Notes under the pieces: generated by a model
Told to the model about the DNA's origin: nothing
The model's database searches: none
Seen by the model: the letters and a program-made list of their open reading frames with translations, nothing else
In this document: piece after piece, positions 36,450 through 44,636 of the stretch
Numbering within the stretch: the stretch's first letter is position 1
Layout: each line of letters begins with the position of its first letter
Program-made: the position numbers and the translations under genes
From: Novosphingobium capsulatum NBRC 12533
GTDB lineage: Bacteria; Pseudomonadota; Alphaproteobacteria; Sphingomonadales; Sphingomonadaceae
Direction: 5' to 3'
Assembly: GCF_001598375.1 (NCBI RefSeq)
Contig: NZ_BCYV01000012.1
Span: forward strand, 62,001-126,000
DNA: 64,000 bases

Positions 36450-37526
36450 TCACCAGGCCGTGATGAAGGGCCCGTAGGTTGGCGTGCGGTCGCCAACCTC
36501 TTCGGCGACGATATGGTTGGTCTGGCGGCCCAGGTAGGTGATCTCGCTTTCCATCACATCGCCGGGCTTGAGCCAGGCATTGCCCCACATCGCGCCGTTC
36601 CCCGGCGGCGAACCGGTGATGAGCAGATCGCCCGGCACCAGACGAATGCGTTCCGAGGCATAGGACAGGATCTGTTCCGGCTGGAAAATCATGTCGGAAA
36701 TCGGCCAATCCTGCCGGATTTCGCCATTCACCTTAAGGCGGATCTGCACCTTCGAGCGATCGACAAATTCCTTGGGTACGGCAAAGGGGCCGAACGGCTT
36801 GAAGTTGGGCTGATGCTTGCTGACCCAATCGTACATGAAGCGCACATCGACGCGGCGGAATTCGTCCACCGTGCCCAGGTCGTTGACCATGACATAGGCA
36901 GCGATCAGTTCGTGGGCGTCTTCCGGGCGGACATAGCGGCCAGTCTTGCCGACGATCGCGCCGAACTCCAGTTCCCAGTCGGGATTTTCGCCGATCAGCG
37001 GCAGCGGCACGTCGTCATTCGGGCCGCACAGCGAGGAATGCAGGCCGGTCCAGAAGAACGGCATGCCTTCGCGGCTGCGGCGATCGATTTCGGCCAGATT
37101 TCGCTGGAAGAACTGCTCGTCGCTTTCGCCTTCGCCACGCTTGTCCTGGTTGAACTTGTTGAAGGTCATCATCTCGGCCACGTGCTGGCGATAGTTTGAT
37201 CCGCCACACAGCATGTTGGGATGGGCCAGAACGGGCAGGATGGTCAGCGCGCGATAATCGTGCGCCTTGCGGTCCTGCTTGGCCGCAACATCGTTGGCCA
37301 GGTTGGAAGCGCGCGCCCAATCCTCGAACACGGCATGGGTATCGGCATATTCGCCGGCAAGGCTGAACACGCCGCCGCCCGGCACGACGACACCGGGAAA
37401 CGCGGCGCCATCACCATCACGGAACGTGCCAATTCCGAAAGAACCGGAAACGAGGCCGGTAACATCATCGATGCCCTCGGGCTGGGGTGCGGCGGGCAGC
37501 GGCTTCAAGAAGGAATGATCAGACAT
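36450..37526 (-). CDS. Fumarylacetoacetate hydrolase-family protein
   Basis: The 358-residue protein has the FAH fold with metal-binding acidic residues in DWELEFGAIVGKTGRYV and VMVNDLGTVDEF, and the closing LLITGSPPGNGAMWGNAWLKPGDVMESEI. Members cleave or isomerise acylpyruvates and the ring-fission products of catechols and homogentisate. It follows the extradiol dioxygenase gene by 38 bases on the same strand, so it probably handles that enzyme's ring-opened product. It is longer at the N-terminus than the 200-280-residue bacterial isomerases. Confidence 0.88.
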   Translation of the reverse strand: MSDHSFLKPLPAAPQPEGIDDVTGLVSGSFGIGTFRDGDGAAFPGVVVPGGGVFSLAGEYADTHAVFEDWARASNLANDVAAKQDRKAHDYRALTILPVLAHPNMLCGGSNYRQHVAEMMTFNKFNQDKRGEGESDEQFFQRNLAEIDRRSREGMPFFWTGLHSSLCGPNDDVPLPLIGENPDWELEFGAIVGKTGRYVRPEDAHELIAAYVMVNDLGTVDEFRRVDVRFMYDWVSKHQPNFKPFGPFAVPKEFVDRSKVQIRLKVNGEIRQDWPISDMIFQPEQILSYASERIRLVPGDLLITGSPPGNGAMWGNAWLKPGDVMESEITYLGRQTNHIVAEEVGDRTPTYGPFITAW

Positions 37527-37564
37527 GGATTTCTCGCTAACGTTTCGTTTGAATATTTTGGGGA

Positions 37565-38503
37565 TCAGGCAAAATAACGGTCGGGCGGGTCCGAGCGCCA
37601 CACGTCCATCTCGACATCGTGAATATTGTGAATTCGCGTGCCGTCAGACTTCTTCAACCGATCGGTGTCGCTGAACGTCTCGAAGCGGTTGCGGTCAGGG
37701 TCGCGCCACACGTCGAACACATGGCTGCCGTGGGGGTGGCGCCCCACGCCCCAGACCAGTTCGTACCCCTGGGTTTCGAGGTAGCGGTGCGCCATGAACT
37801 GCGCCTCGAAGTCTTGTGCTTCGAAGCTGATATGATGGCAGTCGACCCGCCCATCCATGCTCTGCATCAGGGCAACGCTGTGGTGATCCACCAGGTCTTC
37901 GCCATGGTCAAGGCGCAGGAACCCGACGATCTGGACATGGGGCTGGCCCGGAACGTGATAGACATCGCTGGGGATCAGCCCGAGCACGTCCTTGTACCAG
38001 GCCTGGGTAGCCAGGTAGCTCGGCACGAACAGGCCAATATGACCCAGACGAAACAGCTTGGCCGGGGCCAGCGGGCGCTTGGGCTCGAAACGCCCGGCGC
38101 GCGGATAGCCCAAGGGCGAGTTCATCTGCCACTCGGGATAGGACTGCAGCGCGGGCTTGCTGGCAATTCCGTGGACCAGTTCCACCCGGAAGCCATTGGG
38201 GTCAAACAGCGACACGGACCGACCGCCACCGGGCAGGTCCATCTCGACCACATCGCTGGCGCCATGATCGGCAATGGCCTGGGCAAGATCGGCCTCGTCG
38301 GCAACCTCGAACGCAAGTCCGATGAACTTGGGTTCGTCAGATTGGTAGGCGACATAAGAATAGGAATCGCCGCCCTGCGTGGCCATGACAAGTCGTTGGC
38401 CAGCTTTTTCTACCGTCAGCAGGCCAAAGTCGTTTGCAAACCGCTCTGTCGCGTCAAGATCACTGACATGAAACGTAACATGGTGCAGCTTTCGCAGCAT
38501 CAT
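37565..38503 (-). CDS. VOC-family extradiol ring-cleavage dioxygenase
   Basis: The 312-residue protein has two VOC modules (about 5-112 and 150-290). The Fe(II) ligands expected for type I extradiol dioxygenases are all present in the C-terminal module: H155 (LGHIGLFV), H224 (VDCHHISFE) and E275 (NRFETFS). This separates it from catalytically dead VOC proteins. It likely cleaves a substituted catechol; substrate class is not evident. GGGAG precedes the first of two consecutive ATGs. It is transcribed with the FAH-family gene and divergently from a LysR gene. Confidence 0.88.
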   Translation of the reverse strand: MMLRKLHHVTFHVSDLDATERFANDFGLLTVEKAGQRLVMATQGGDSYSYVAYQSDEPKFIGLAFEVADEADLAQAIADHGASDVVEMDLPGGGRSVSLFDPNGFRVELVHGIASKPALQSYPEWQMNSPLGYPRAGRFEPKRPLAPAKLFRLGHIGLFVPSYLATQAWYKDVLGLIPSDVYHVPGQPHVQIVGFLRLDHGEDLVDHHSVALMQSMDGRVDCHHISFEAQDFEAQFMAHRYLETQGYELVWGVGRHPHGSHVFDVWRDPDRNRFETFSDTDRLKKSDGTRIHNIHDVEMDVWRSDPPDRYFA

Positions 38504-38649
38504 TAGGGTTCTCCCTGGATTTTCTTCTGACGCTCGCGGCGTGCTATAGACGTGACGAAATTTACCAGGGCATCTTCGTCGATCGGGAAATTACCGTCCA
38601 ATCGAATATCGCGGTTGTCAGCTATAGGTTGCGCTGATAGGTTTCGCGG

Positions 38650-39555
38650 ATGCGATTTGATGGTCTCGATCTTAACCTGCTCGTGGCGTTTGAAGCCTTG
38701 TCAGAGGAAAGGAACGTCTCGGCGGCAGCCCGGCGCCTGAATTTGACCCAGCCTGCGGTGACCGGGGCACTCAACCGCCTAAGGGACTATTTCCAGGATG
38801 ATCTCCTGGTGCTCCACGGGCGCAAGATGCACCCCACGCCCAAGGCAGAGGCGCTTGCCGGCCCGGTGAAACGGGCGTTGCTGCAAATTCGCGGCGAAAT
38901 TACCAGGGCAGGTAACTTTGATCCTGCGACATCAAACCGCCATTTCCTGCTCGTGGCCTCGGACTATGCCTATGCGATCAGCCTGGCCGATATCATCGCC
39001 CATGCCTCGCACATTGCGCCCCTGGTGACTTTTGAAGTCATTCCGCCCAGCGGCATCGCAACCGAACGGCTCGAGCGTGCAGAGGTCGATCTCGTGATCA
39101 CCGTGCAGCCCTATGCCAACTCGCGCTATCCAACCCGCGAGTTGTGGCGAGACACCGACGTGATCATCAGTTGGCGCGACGCAAATTATGGCACGATCAG
39201 TGAAGAGGTGTTCTTTGCCGCGGGCCATGCGGTTGCCACTTTTGGCCCCGACCGGCGCCCTTCCGTCACCGATCAGCATATCGCGAAAATGGCGCATGAT
39301 CGCCGCGTCGAAGTGCTGCTGCCCAGCTTTGGCGATCTATGCCGCGGCATCGTGGGAACGCGCCGGCTGGCCACCATGCACCGGCGCTATGCCGAGCATT
39401 TCGCCAAGCTCTATCCCATTGCCATTCATGAGACCTGGACACCGTTTCCCGACGTGATCCAGATCGCGCAATGGCACAAGGTGCGCGACAGCGATCCGGG
39501 CGTGCAATGGATGCTGGAAATGCTCGAGAACGGCTGCTCGGAAAAAACGCAATGA
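38650..39555 (+). CDS. LysR-family regulator (NahR/NodD-like)
   Basis: The 301-residue protein begins MRFDGLDLNLLVAFEALSEERNVSAAARRLNLTQPAVTGALNRLRDYFQDDLLVLHGRKM, the N-terminal hallmark of the NahR/NodD/LinR branch that senses aromatic compounds. It is divergent from the extradiol dioxygenase/FAH operon and is probably its activator. The 146-base intergenic region has two GCTATAG copies (38543 and 38621) that could be half sites. Three other LysR genes at 48466, 51593 and 60746 start almost identically. Confidence 0.92.
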   Translation: MRFDGLDLNLLVAFEALSEERNVSAAARRLNLTQPAVTGALNRLRDYFQDDLLVLHGRKMHPTPKAEALAGPVKRALLQIRGEITRAGNFDPATSNRHFLLVASDYAYAISLADIIAHASHIAPLVTFEVIPPSGIATERLERAEVDLVITVQPYANSRYPTRELWRDTDVIISWRDANYGTISEEVFFAAGHAVATFGPDRRPSVTDQHIAKMAHDRRVEVLLPSFGDLCRGIVGTRRLATMHRRYAEHFAKLYPIAIHETWTPFPDVIQIAQWHKVRDSDPGVQWMLEMLENGCSEKTQ

Positions 39556-39580
39556 TGGGGGAAGCGCGATGCTCCCCCCA
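39556..39580. terminator. Bidirectional terminator-like hairpin
   Basis: TGGGGGA (39556-39562) pairs with TCCCCCA (39573-39580, one bulged C) between the convergent LysR and TonB receptor genes. Confidence 0.5.
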
Positions 39581-39607
39581 CCCTTGCGCCATGACGGCAG
39601 CAAATTT

Positions 39608-42004
39608 CTAGAAGCTGTAGGACACGCGCCCACCATAGGTGCGCGGCGGGCGCAGCGTGGTGGCGTAAAAGGCCGTGCCAGGCGTTGGATATGATTGCGA
39701 TTTCAGGGTCTTGTCGAAGATATTGTTGACGTAGACGCCAAACGTCAGCCCATGGATATTGGGGCTGAAGCTGACCTGGGCATCGGCCAGCCAATACGCC
39801 GCCTGCTGTTCGACCGGGGCGAATTCCATGCCGGTCATCGTCGCGGTCTGGTAATGCGCTTTGGCGTTCAGCGTGAATTCGCCGACCGAGACGGGAACGC
39901 GCTGGTCGACACCCAGGTTAAGCGTCCATTTTGGGGCATTGACCGGCCGCATGCCGCTGCAGTTGATGATGTAGGAATTGTTGGCAAATCCGGCCGTCGG
40001 GCAGGATGTGCCGTTGAAGACTCCGCCGTTGCTGTTCGGGCTCTGATACGTGAACTGGTCGTATTTCGCGTCGAGGTATTGCGCGTCAACATGCAGCGTG
40101 GTGAACGCGGTCGCGGCGAATTGCCCCTCGACTTCAAAGCCCTGGAACGTGGCCCGCCCGACGTTTTCGGTCACGAAAGTGGGCACGGTGCCGATCGTCA
40201 GCAGATGGCTGATCTGCTGGTCTTTGTATTTCCAGCGGAACACTTCCAGGTTGAGCTGAATCCGGTTGTTCCAGAAACGGTTCTTCGATCCGAACGTCAG
40301 CGCGCCCAGCGTCTCGGGTGCGAACTGCCCCCCGGCGCCGTTCGGGCTGTAGAAAAAGCCGCCGGCCTTGAACCCGGTTTCGTACGAGACATACAGCAGG
40401 TTGTGCGGCGTCAGATCCCAGTCAGCGCCGACCCGCCAGGTGAATTTGCTGAACGATTTGTTCTCGCTGTTGGAAAAGACCGTGGCGGCCTGGATGACGT
40501 TGGGGTTGCCGACAACATCGGGCAGGCCACCATAAGGGGCAGCACCCAGTGCTGGCACCACGACCGAGGGGAATGCGCCCAGCGCCGGCGCCGTGGGGCC
40601 ATAGGGCAGCGAAGGCGCCGTCGGGCACGAGGCGGCGGTGCAAATGCGGGTCAGCGATATGCGCGAGCCGCTGAAATCCTTGTCTTCCCAGGTTTGCCGC
40701 CCGCCCACGGTCAGGCGCAGCGCAGGCGTGGCCGCATACGTCAGCCGGCCGAACAGCGCCTTGCTGGTGGTGTTGAGCAAAGTGTTCTTGTCATACTGGG
40801 CGTTCCAGTTGGACGCATAATCGCCATAGGGGCTGTCGGTGTGGTCATGGTAGTAAAACGCCCCGAACAGCGCCCGAAGCGGCAGGGCATCGGGCGTGGC
40901 AAAGCGTGCTTCGACGCTCGTCTGCGCGTTGCGCTCCACCGAATAGACCTGGAAGCCGGGCACGAAGCTGTTGAAGTTGAGATGCCCCTCTCGATAGGAA
41001 GGAACAATCGTCAGCGTGCCCAAATCGCTTTGCCATTCCGCCGTCGCTGACACGCCGACGAAGTGGTTGCGCAGGAAAGGCTGGAAATTCGCGGCGAAAG
41101 CCTGGAACGGCCGCCCGAGCGTGCCGGCCCACTGGCTGGAGTAAAACGCCTGGCCTTGCGGTGAATAGATGCCGATGCGGCTGTCGGGCGAAATCATCGT
41201 GGCGGCAGGGGTTCCCTGCGGCGCCAACAGCGGGGTCATGCCAACGCCGCGCCCGCCCTGGTCGAAATAGTCTGCCACCACGCCGATATGCAGATTGCTG
41301 GTCGGCTCGAACCGCAAGGAACCACGCACGCCGACGTCGTCCTGATCGTCAGTGCCGTCGTTCATATAGCCATCGTGCTTGACGCGCACGACGGCAAAGC
41401 GCGCGGCGGCCTTGTCGCCCAGCGGGATATTCAGTGCGGCATCGAGCCGCACGGCCGAATAATTGCCCACATCGACCGCGCCAAATCCGCTCCAGACGCC
41501 CAGTTCAGGCTTCTTGGGCAAAACGTTGATCGCGCCACCGGTGGCGTTGCGGCCATAGAGCGTGCCTTGCGGCCCCTTGACCACCTCGATCCGGTCAAGG
41601 TCATAGAAAAAGCCGGTCGTGGCAGACGGGCGCCCGATGTAGACACCGGCGAAATTGAACGCGATGGCAGAATCGGAAAACGCGTTGCCGTTGAAATTAC
41701 CAACCCCGCGCAAGTAAAACAGATTATAAGGCCCAGCCGCGGGGGCAACCTGCAGAGAGGGTACCACGCTGGTCAGCCCGGTTGGCTGGGTGATCCCAGA
41801 CGCGCGCAGTGCATCCCCCGTCACTGCCGACACCGCGATGGCCGCTTTCTGAAGGTTTTCGTTGCGCCGCTGGGCGGTCACAATGATCTCTTCGACGCTG
41901 GGCGCAGCAGTTTGTGCGCCATCGCTGCGCGCTTCGTCAGCCAGTGCCACGTTTGGAAGCGCAAGCGCAAGGCAACTGGCCGCGATGAGATATCCCGACT
42001 TCAT
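39608..42004 (-). CDS. TonB-dependent outer-membrane receptor
   Basis: The 798-residue receptor has a signal peptide (MKSGYLIAASCLALALPNVALA), a TonB-box-like EEIIVTAQRRNENLQ, and a plug domain with QGTLYGRNATGGAINVLPKKP. A 22-strand barrel follows, ending in the aromatic terminal residue (GGRVSYSF). It is of the sphingomonad type often linked to uptake of aromatic or plant-derived molecules rather than siderophores. GGAGGGGAG precedes the ATG. It lies downstream in the same direction as the Rieske/amidohydrolase pair, 128 bases from it, so it may share regulation. The ligand is unknown. Confidence 0.93.
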   Translation of the reverse strand: MKSGYLIAASCLALALPNVALADEARSDGAQTAAPSVEEIIVTAQRRNENLQKAAIAVSAVTGDALRASGITQPTGLTSVVPSLQVAPAAGPYNLFYLRGVGNFNGNAFSDSAIAFNFAGVYIGRPSATTGFFYDLDRIEVVKGPQGTLYGRNATGGAINVLPKKPELGVWSGFGAVDVGNYSAVRLDAALNIPLGDKAAARFAVVRVKHDGYMNDGTDDQDDVGVRGSLRFEPTSNLHIGVVADYFDQGGRGVGMTPLLAPQGTPAATMISPDSRIGIYSPQGQAFYSSQWAGTLGRPFQAFAANFQPFLRNHFVGVSATAEWQSDLGTLTIVPSYREGHLNFNSFVPGFQVYSVERNAQTSVEARFATPDALPLRALFGAFYYHDHTDSPYGDYASNWNAQYDKNTLLNTTSKALFGRLTYAATPALRLTVGGRQTWEDKDFSGSRISLTRICTAASCPTAPSLPYGPTAPALGAFPSVVVPALGAAPYGGLPDVVGNPNVIQAATVFSNSENKSFSKFTWRVGADWDLTPHNLLYVSYETGFKAGGFFYSPNGAGGQFAPETLGALTFGSKNRFWNNRIQLNLEVFRWKYKDQQISHLLTIGTVPTFVTENVGRATFQGFEVEGQFAATAFTTLHVDAQYLDAKYDQFTYQSPNSNGGVFNGTSCPTAGFANNSYIINCSGMRPVNAPKWTLNLGVDQRVPVSVGEFTLNAKAHYQTATMTGMEFAPVEQQAAYWLADAQVSFSPNIHGLTFGVYVNNIFDKTLKSQSYPTPGTAFYATTLRPPRTYGGRVSYSF

Positions 42005-42132
42005 CTTCTCCCCTCCGATGTTACTGCCCTTTTGTGCAAGGGCGGATTATTTCATCTGGAATTTCACGTCAGCAGAACGCCGTCCAATCAATAATTAGCC
42101 GGTTTAATATCACTGAAATTTATTGAACTGTG

Positions 42133-43215
42133 CTAGGTGTGATGGGCGCAGCCGTGGGGGCACGCCGACAAGCCGAGCAGGTCTGCTGCATTCAGCCCGA
42201 GCAAGCGCGCCTTGATGTCGTCCGGCAAATGGTCGTGAAAACCCAGCGGGTCCGGCTCGCCCATATCGAACGGATAATCGGTGCCCAGGCACAGGCGACT
42301 GGCGCCATGGGTGCGCACCAGGCTGTCGAGCTGGTCGCGATCGAACACCAGGGTGTCGAGCCAGACGTTGCGCAGATAGGACGATGGCTCTCGCGAAATG
42401 AACTGGCGGCAGTCTTCCCTGGCGCGGAAGGCGTGATCCATGCGCCCCCAATAGGCAGGAAGATACCCACCACCATGCGCGACGCACAGCTTCAGGCCGG
42501 CATGCGCTTCCAGTACGCCGCCAAAGATCAAGTGGCTTAACGCTATCGTCGATTCCAGGGGATTGCCGATGATGTTGTCGAGGTAATGCTCGGCCAGCCG
42601 GGAACCGTGGGTAAAGCCCAGCGGATGCAGGAACACCAGCACGTCCAGTTCCTCGGCCGCGGCAAAGAACGGCCGGAATTCTGCGTCAGCCAGTTCCTTG
42701 CCCGCCACGTTGGAGCCGATTTCCACGCCGCGCAGGCCCAGTTCGCCCACGCAGCGCCGCAATTCCTCCACCGCCATGCCAACGTTCTGCAGCGGTACCG
42801 TGCCCATGCCGACCAGCCGGTCGGGATGCTTGGCCGCCGCGTCCGCCATGCCGTCGTTGATCAGCCGCGCGGCCTCGCGGCCGACTTCCGGCGGTACGGC
42901 ATAGTAATATTGCCCTGGCGATGGACTGATTGCCTGCACGTCGACGCCCAGACGATCCATGTCCTCAAGGCGCTCGTCGATCCCGTTGAGCTTGCGCCCG
43001 ATCGCGCCAAACAGCTTTGCATTGGTTGCCTTCGACGCGTCCGACATGAAGGCGAACGGGTTGGGCAGATCGGGAACCTCGCGGCGCACAAGCGCTTCGG
43101 CCGACGCCACGTTCAAATGGCAATGCAGATCGACCACGAGATGCTGGCCGCGCTGCGCTACAGGAATAGGGGCACGTTCGGGCCCACACGCCGTCAGGGT
43201 TGTGCCGTTGCTCAT
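42133..43215 (-). CDS. ACMSD-like amidohydrolase (decarboxylase/hydrolase)
   Basis: The 360-residue TIM-barrel metal enzyme has metal ligands H31 and H33 (VDLHCHLNV), H197 (FLHPLGF), H247 (VAHGGGYLPAYWGRMDHA) and D313 (LGTDYPFDMGEPDP). This pattern fits the ACMSD branch, whose members decarboxylate aminocarboxymuconate semialdehyde, resorcylates or 5-carboxyvanillate, or hydrolyse meta-cleavage products. The start overlaps the stop of the Rieske oxygenase gene by four bases, so the two are translationally coupled and should act in the same pathway. In Sphingobium lignin pathways a Rieske demethylase and such a decarboxylase act consecutively (LigX, LigW). Confidence 0.88.
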   Translation of the reverse strand: MSNGTTLTACGPERAPIPVAQRGQHLVVDLHCHLNVASAEALVRREVPDLPNPFAFMSDASKATNAKLFGAIGRKLNGIDERLEDMDRLGVDVQAISPSPGQYYYAVPPEVGREAARLINDGMADAAAKHPDRLVGMGTVPLQNVGMAVEELRRCVGELGLRGVEIGSNVAGKELADAEFRPFFAAAEELDVLVFLHPLGFTHGSRLAEHYLDNIIGNPLESTIALSHLIFGGVLEAHAGLKLCVAHGGGYLPAYWGRMDHAFRAREDCRQFISREPSSYLRNVWLDTLVFDRDQLDSLVRTHGASRLCLGTDYPFDMGEPDPLGFHDHLPDDIKARLLGLNAADLLGLSACPHGCAHHT

Positions 43216-44264
43216 GCTTCGGCCTCCATCATGAGGGCGATCTGGCGGCGCACTTTCACCGCCGGGGCGTCGGACTTGGCCAGCAATTCCTGCTGTACCC
43301 GCGCGGCGGCATCGACATGCGGTTCGATCGCTTCCACCGCATCGATATCCTGTTGCCGGATCTTTTTGTCAGACTCCAACTGGAACGCGTCCAGCGCCGG
43401 ATCGTCGAGCCGGAAATTGCGGTTGGCGAAGCCGAAATAGTGCGTGCTGTTCGCCGTTTCCGGGGTGATCCCGTGCAAGATGTGCAAATGCCCAAGCGCC
43501 GCCGGCACCTCTTCGTGCCCCGGAATTCGGGTGAACAGCGGCATGTTGGTGCGGATGAACTCGGGCCCATAGAAATCGGTGATCGATTCCCAGTCGGCCA
43601 GGCCCTCATAGCGATTTTCCGCGCCCCAGAGCAGATCGTGGAAGCCACCCCACGGCAGCTTGCCGGTTCGGATCAGGCGATAGCTTTCCTCCCGCTGCTC
43701 CTCGCGCATGGGCATGGACTTCATCGCCTCGCCACCGGCGACGTGGTAATGCAGGTAGGGAAGATGTGTCAGATCCATCAGGTTATCGATGATCAGCTGC
43801 GCGCGCGCCTTCACGATGAAATGGTTCTGCGAGCTGTAGCGCCACCCCGGCTCACCAAGGCCGAAATCTGCGTAAGGCGGGATCAGCGACGGATCGCACG
43901 CGGCGGCGTCGCCCATCCAGATCCAGCACAGCGGGCCGCGCTCCTCGATGCGGTAGGTCGGTTGGCAAAAGCCGGCGCCGGTGCCCTGAGAGGGGATGGC
44001 GCTGCACTTGCCGTCCGCCTCGAACACGAAGCCATGATAACCGCACACCAGTGCATCGCCTTCGACCTTGCCTTTCGCCAGCGGGAAATAGCGATGCGGG
44101 CATAGGCCATACATAGCCACTACCTTGCCCTGCGTGGTGCGATAAAGAGCGAGCGGTATATCCAGGATCGTGCGCGCGAGCGGCTGGCGGCTCACCTCGT
44201 CCGAGAACGCGGCGATATACCAGCGATTCTTCACAAAAGGCCGATCACTTCCAAACGGATACAT
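43212..44264 (-). CDS. Rieske non-heme iron oxygenase, alpha subunit (VanA-like) 1
   Basis: The 350-residue protein has Rieske [2Fe-2S] ligands C55, H57, C74 and H77 (CPH, CGYH). Mononuclear iron ligands include H167 and H172 in NLMDLTHLPYLHYH. Its length and single-component layout match the vanillate O-demethylase group (homotrimeric, no beta subunit). Such enzymes demethylate or hydroxylate aromatics and need an external reductase, which is not encoded here. It is coupled to the ACMSD-like gene. No regulator is adjacent; the 372-base upstream region separates it from a divergent TonB receptor. Confidence 0.92.
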   Translation of the reverse strand: MYPFGSDRPFVKNRWYIAAFSDEVSRQPLARTILDIPLALYRTTQGKVVAMYGLCPHRYFPLAKGKVEGDALVCGYHGFVFEADGKCSAIPSQGTGAGFCQPTYRIEERGPLCWIWMGDAAACDPSLIPPYADFGLGEPGWRYSSQNHFIVKARAQLIIDNLMDLTHLPYLHYHVAGGEAMKSMPMREEQREESYRLIRTGKLPWGGFHDLLWGAENRYEGLADWESITDFYGPEFIRTNMPLFTRIPGHEEVPAALGHLHILHGITPETANSTHYFGFANRNFRLDDPALDAFQLESDKKIRQQDIDAVEAIEPHVDAAARVQQELLAKSDAPAVKVRRQIALMMEAEA

Positions 44265-44636
44265 CCTCGATCGCTCCCATCAGCATTCTTTGCGCGGGAC
44301 GCTACAGGCAGGCGTTTGGGAAATATAATCGATAATATATTGGCATTCTATCAGCCAAAATGATGGATATGCCGCCGGCGTGTTCGCCTTGGGCTGGCGC
44401 GGCTCGTCGGTGGCAGCGCAGCGCCAGCAACCGTCAAGAATGCGCGCGGATGCTGCGAACCGGCACCACCGACACACATCGTTGCACGGCCCTAAGTATA
44501 ATTTTTAACGATAGCTAATGCGGCATCTATTGATTTGACGAGAATGCACCGCCTCCGTCATCAACCGCCCCGTACCCCCCTAGGTGCCCCGTGTGACGTG
44601 CGCCGACCGAAAGAAGGGGATCTGAGAGGAGGCATT
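44265..44636. other. Divergent promoter region, Rieske 1 / TonB receptor 2
   Basis: No gene is supported in these 372 bases. It has two AT-rich islands in otherwise GC-rich DNA. One at 44318-44348 holds TATAATCGATAATATATT (TATAAT at 44324). The other at 44491-44530 holds TATAATTTTTAACGATAG (TATAAT at 44497). They probably mark the two divergent promoters and their operator sites. The regulator gene is not adjacent. Confidence 0.5.
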
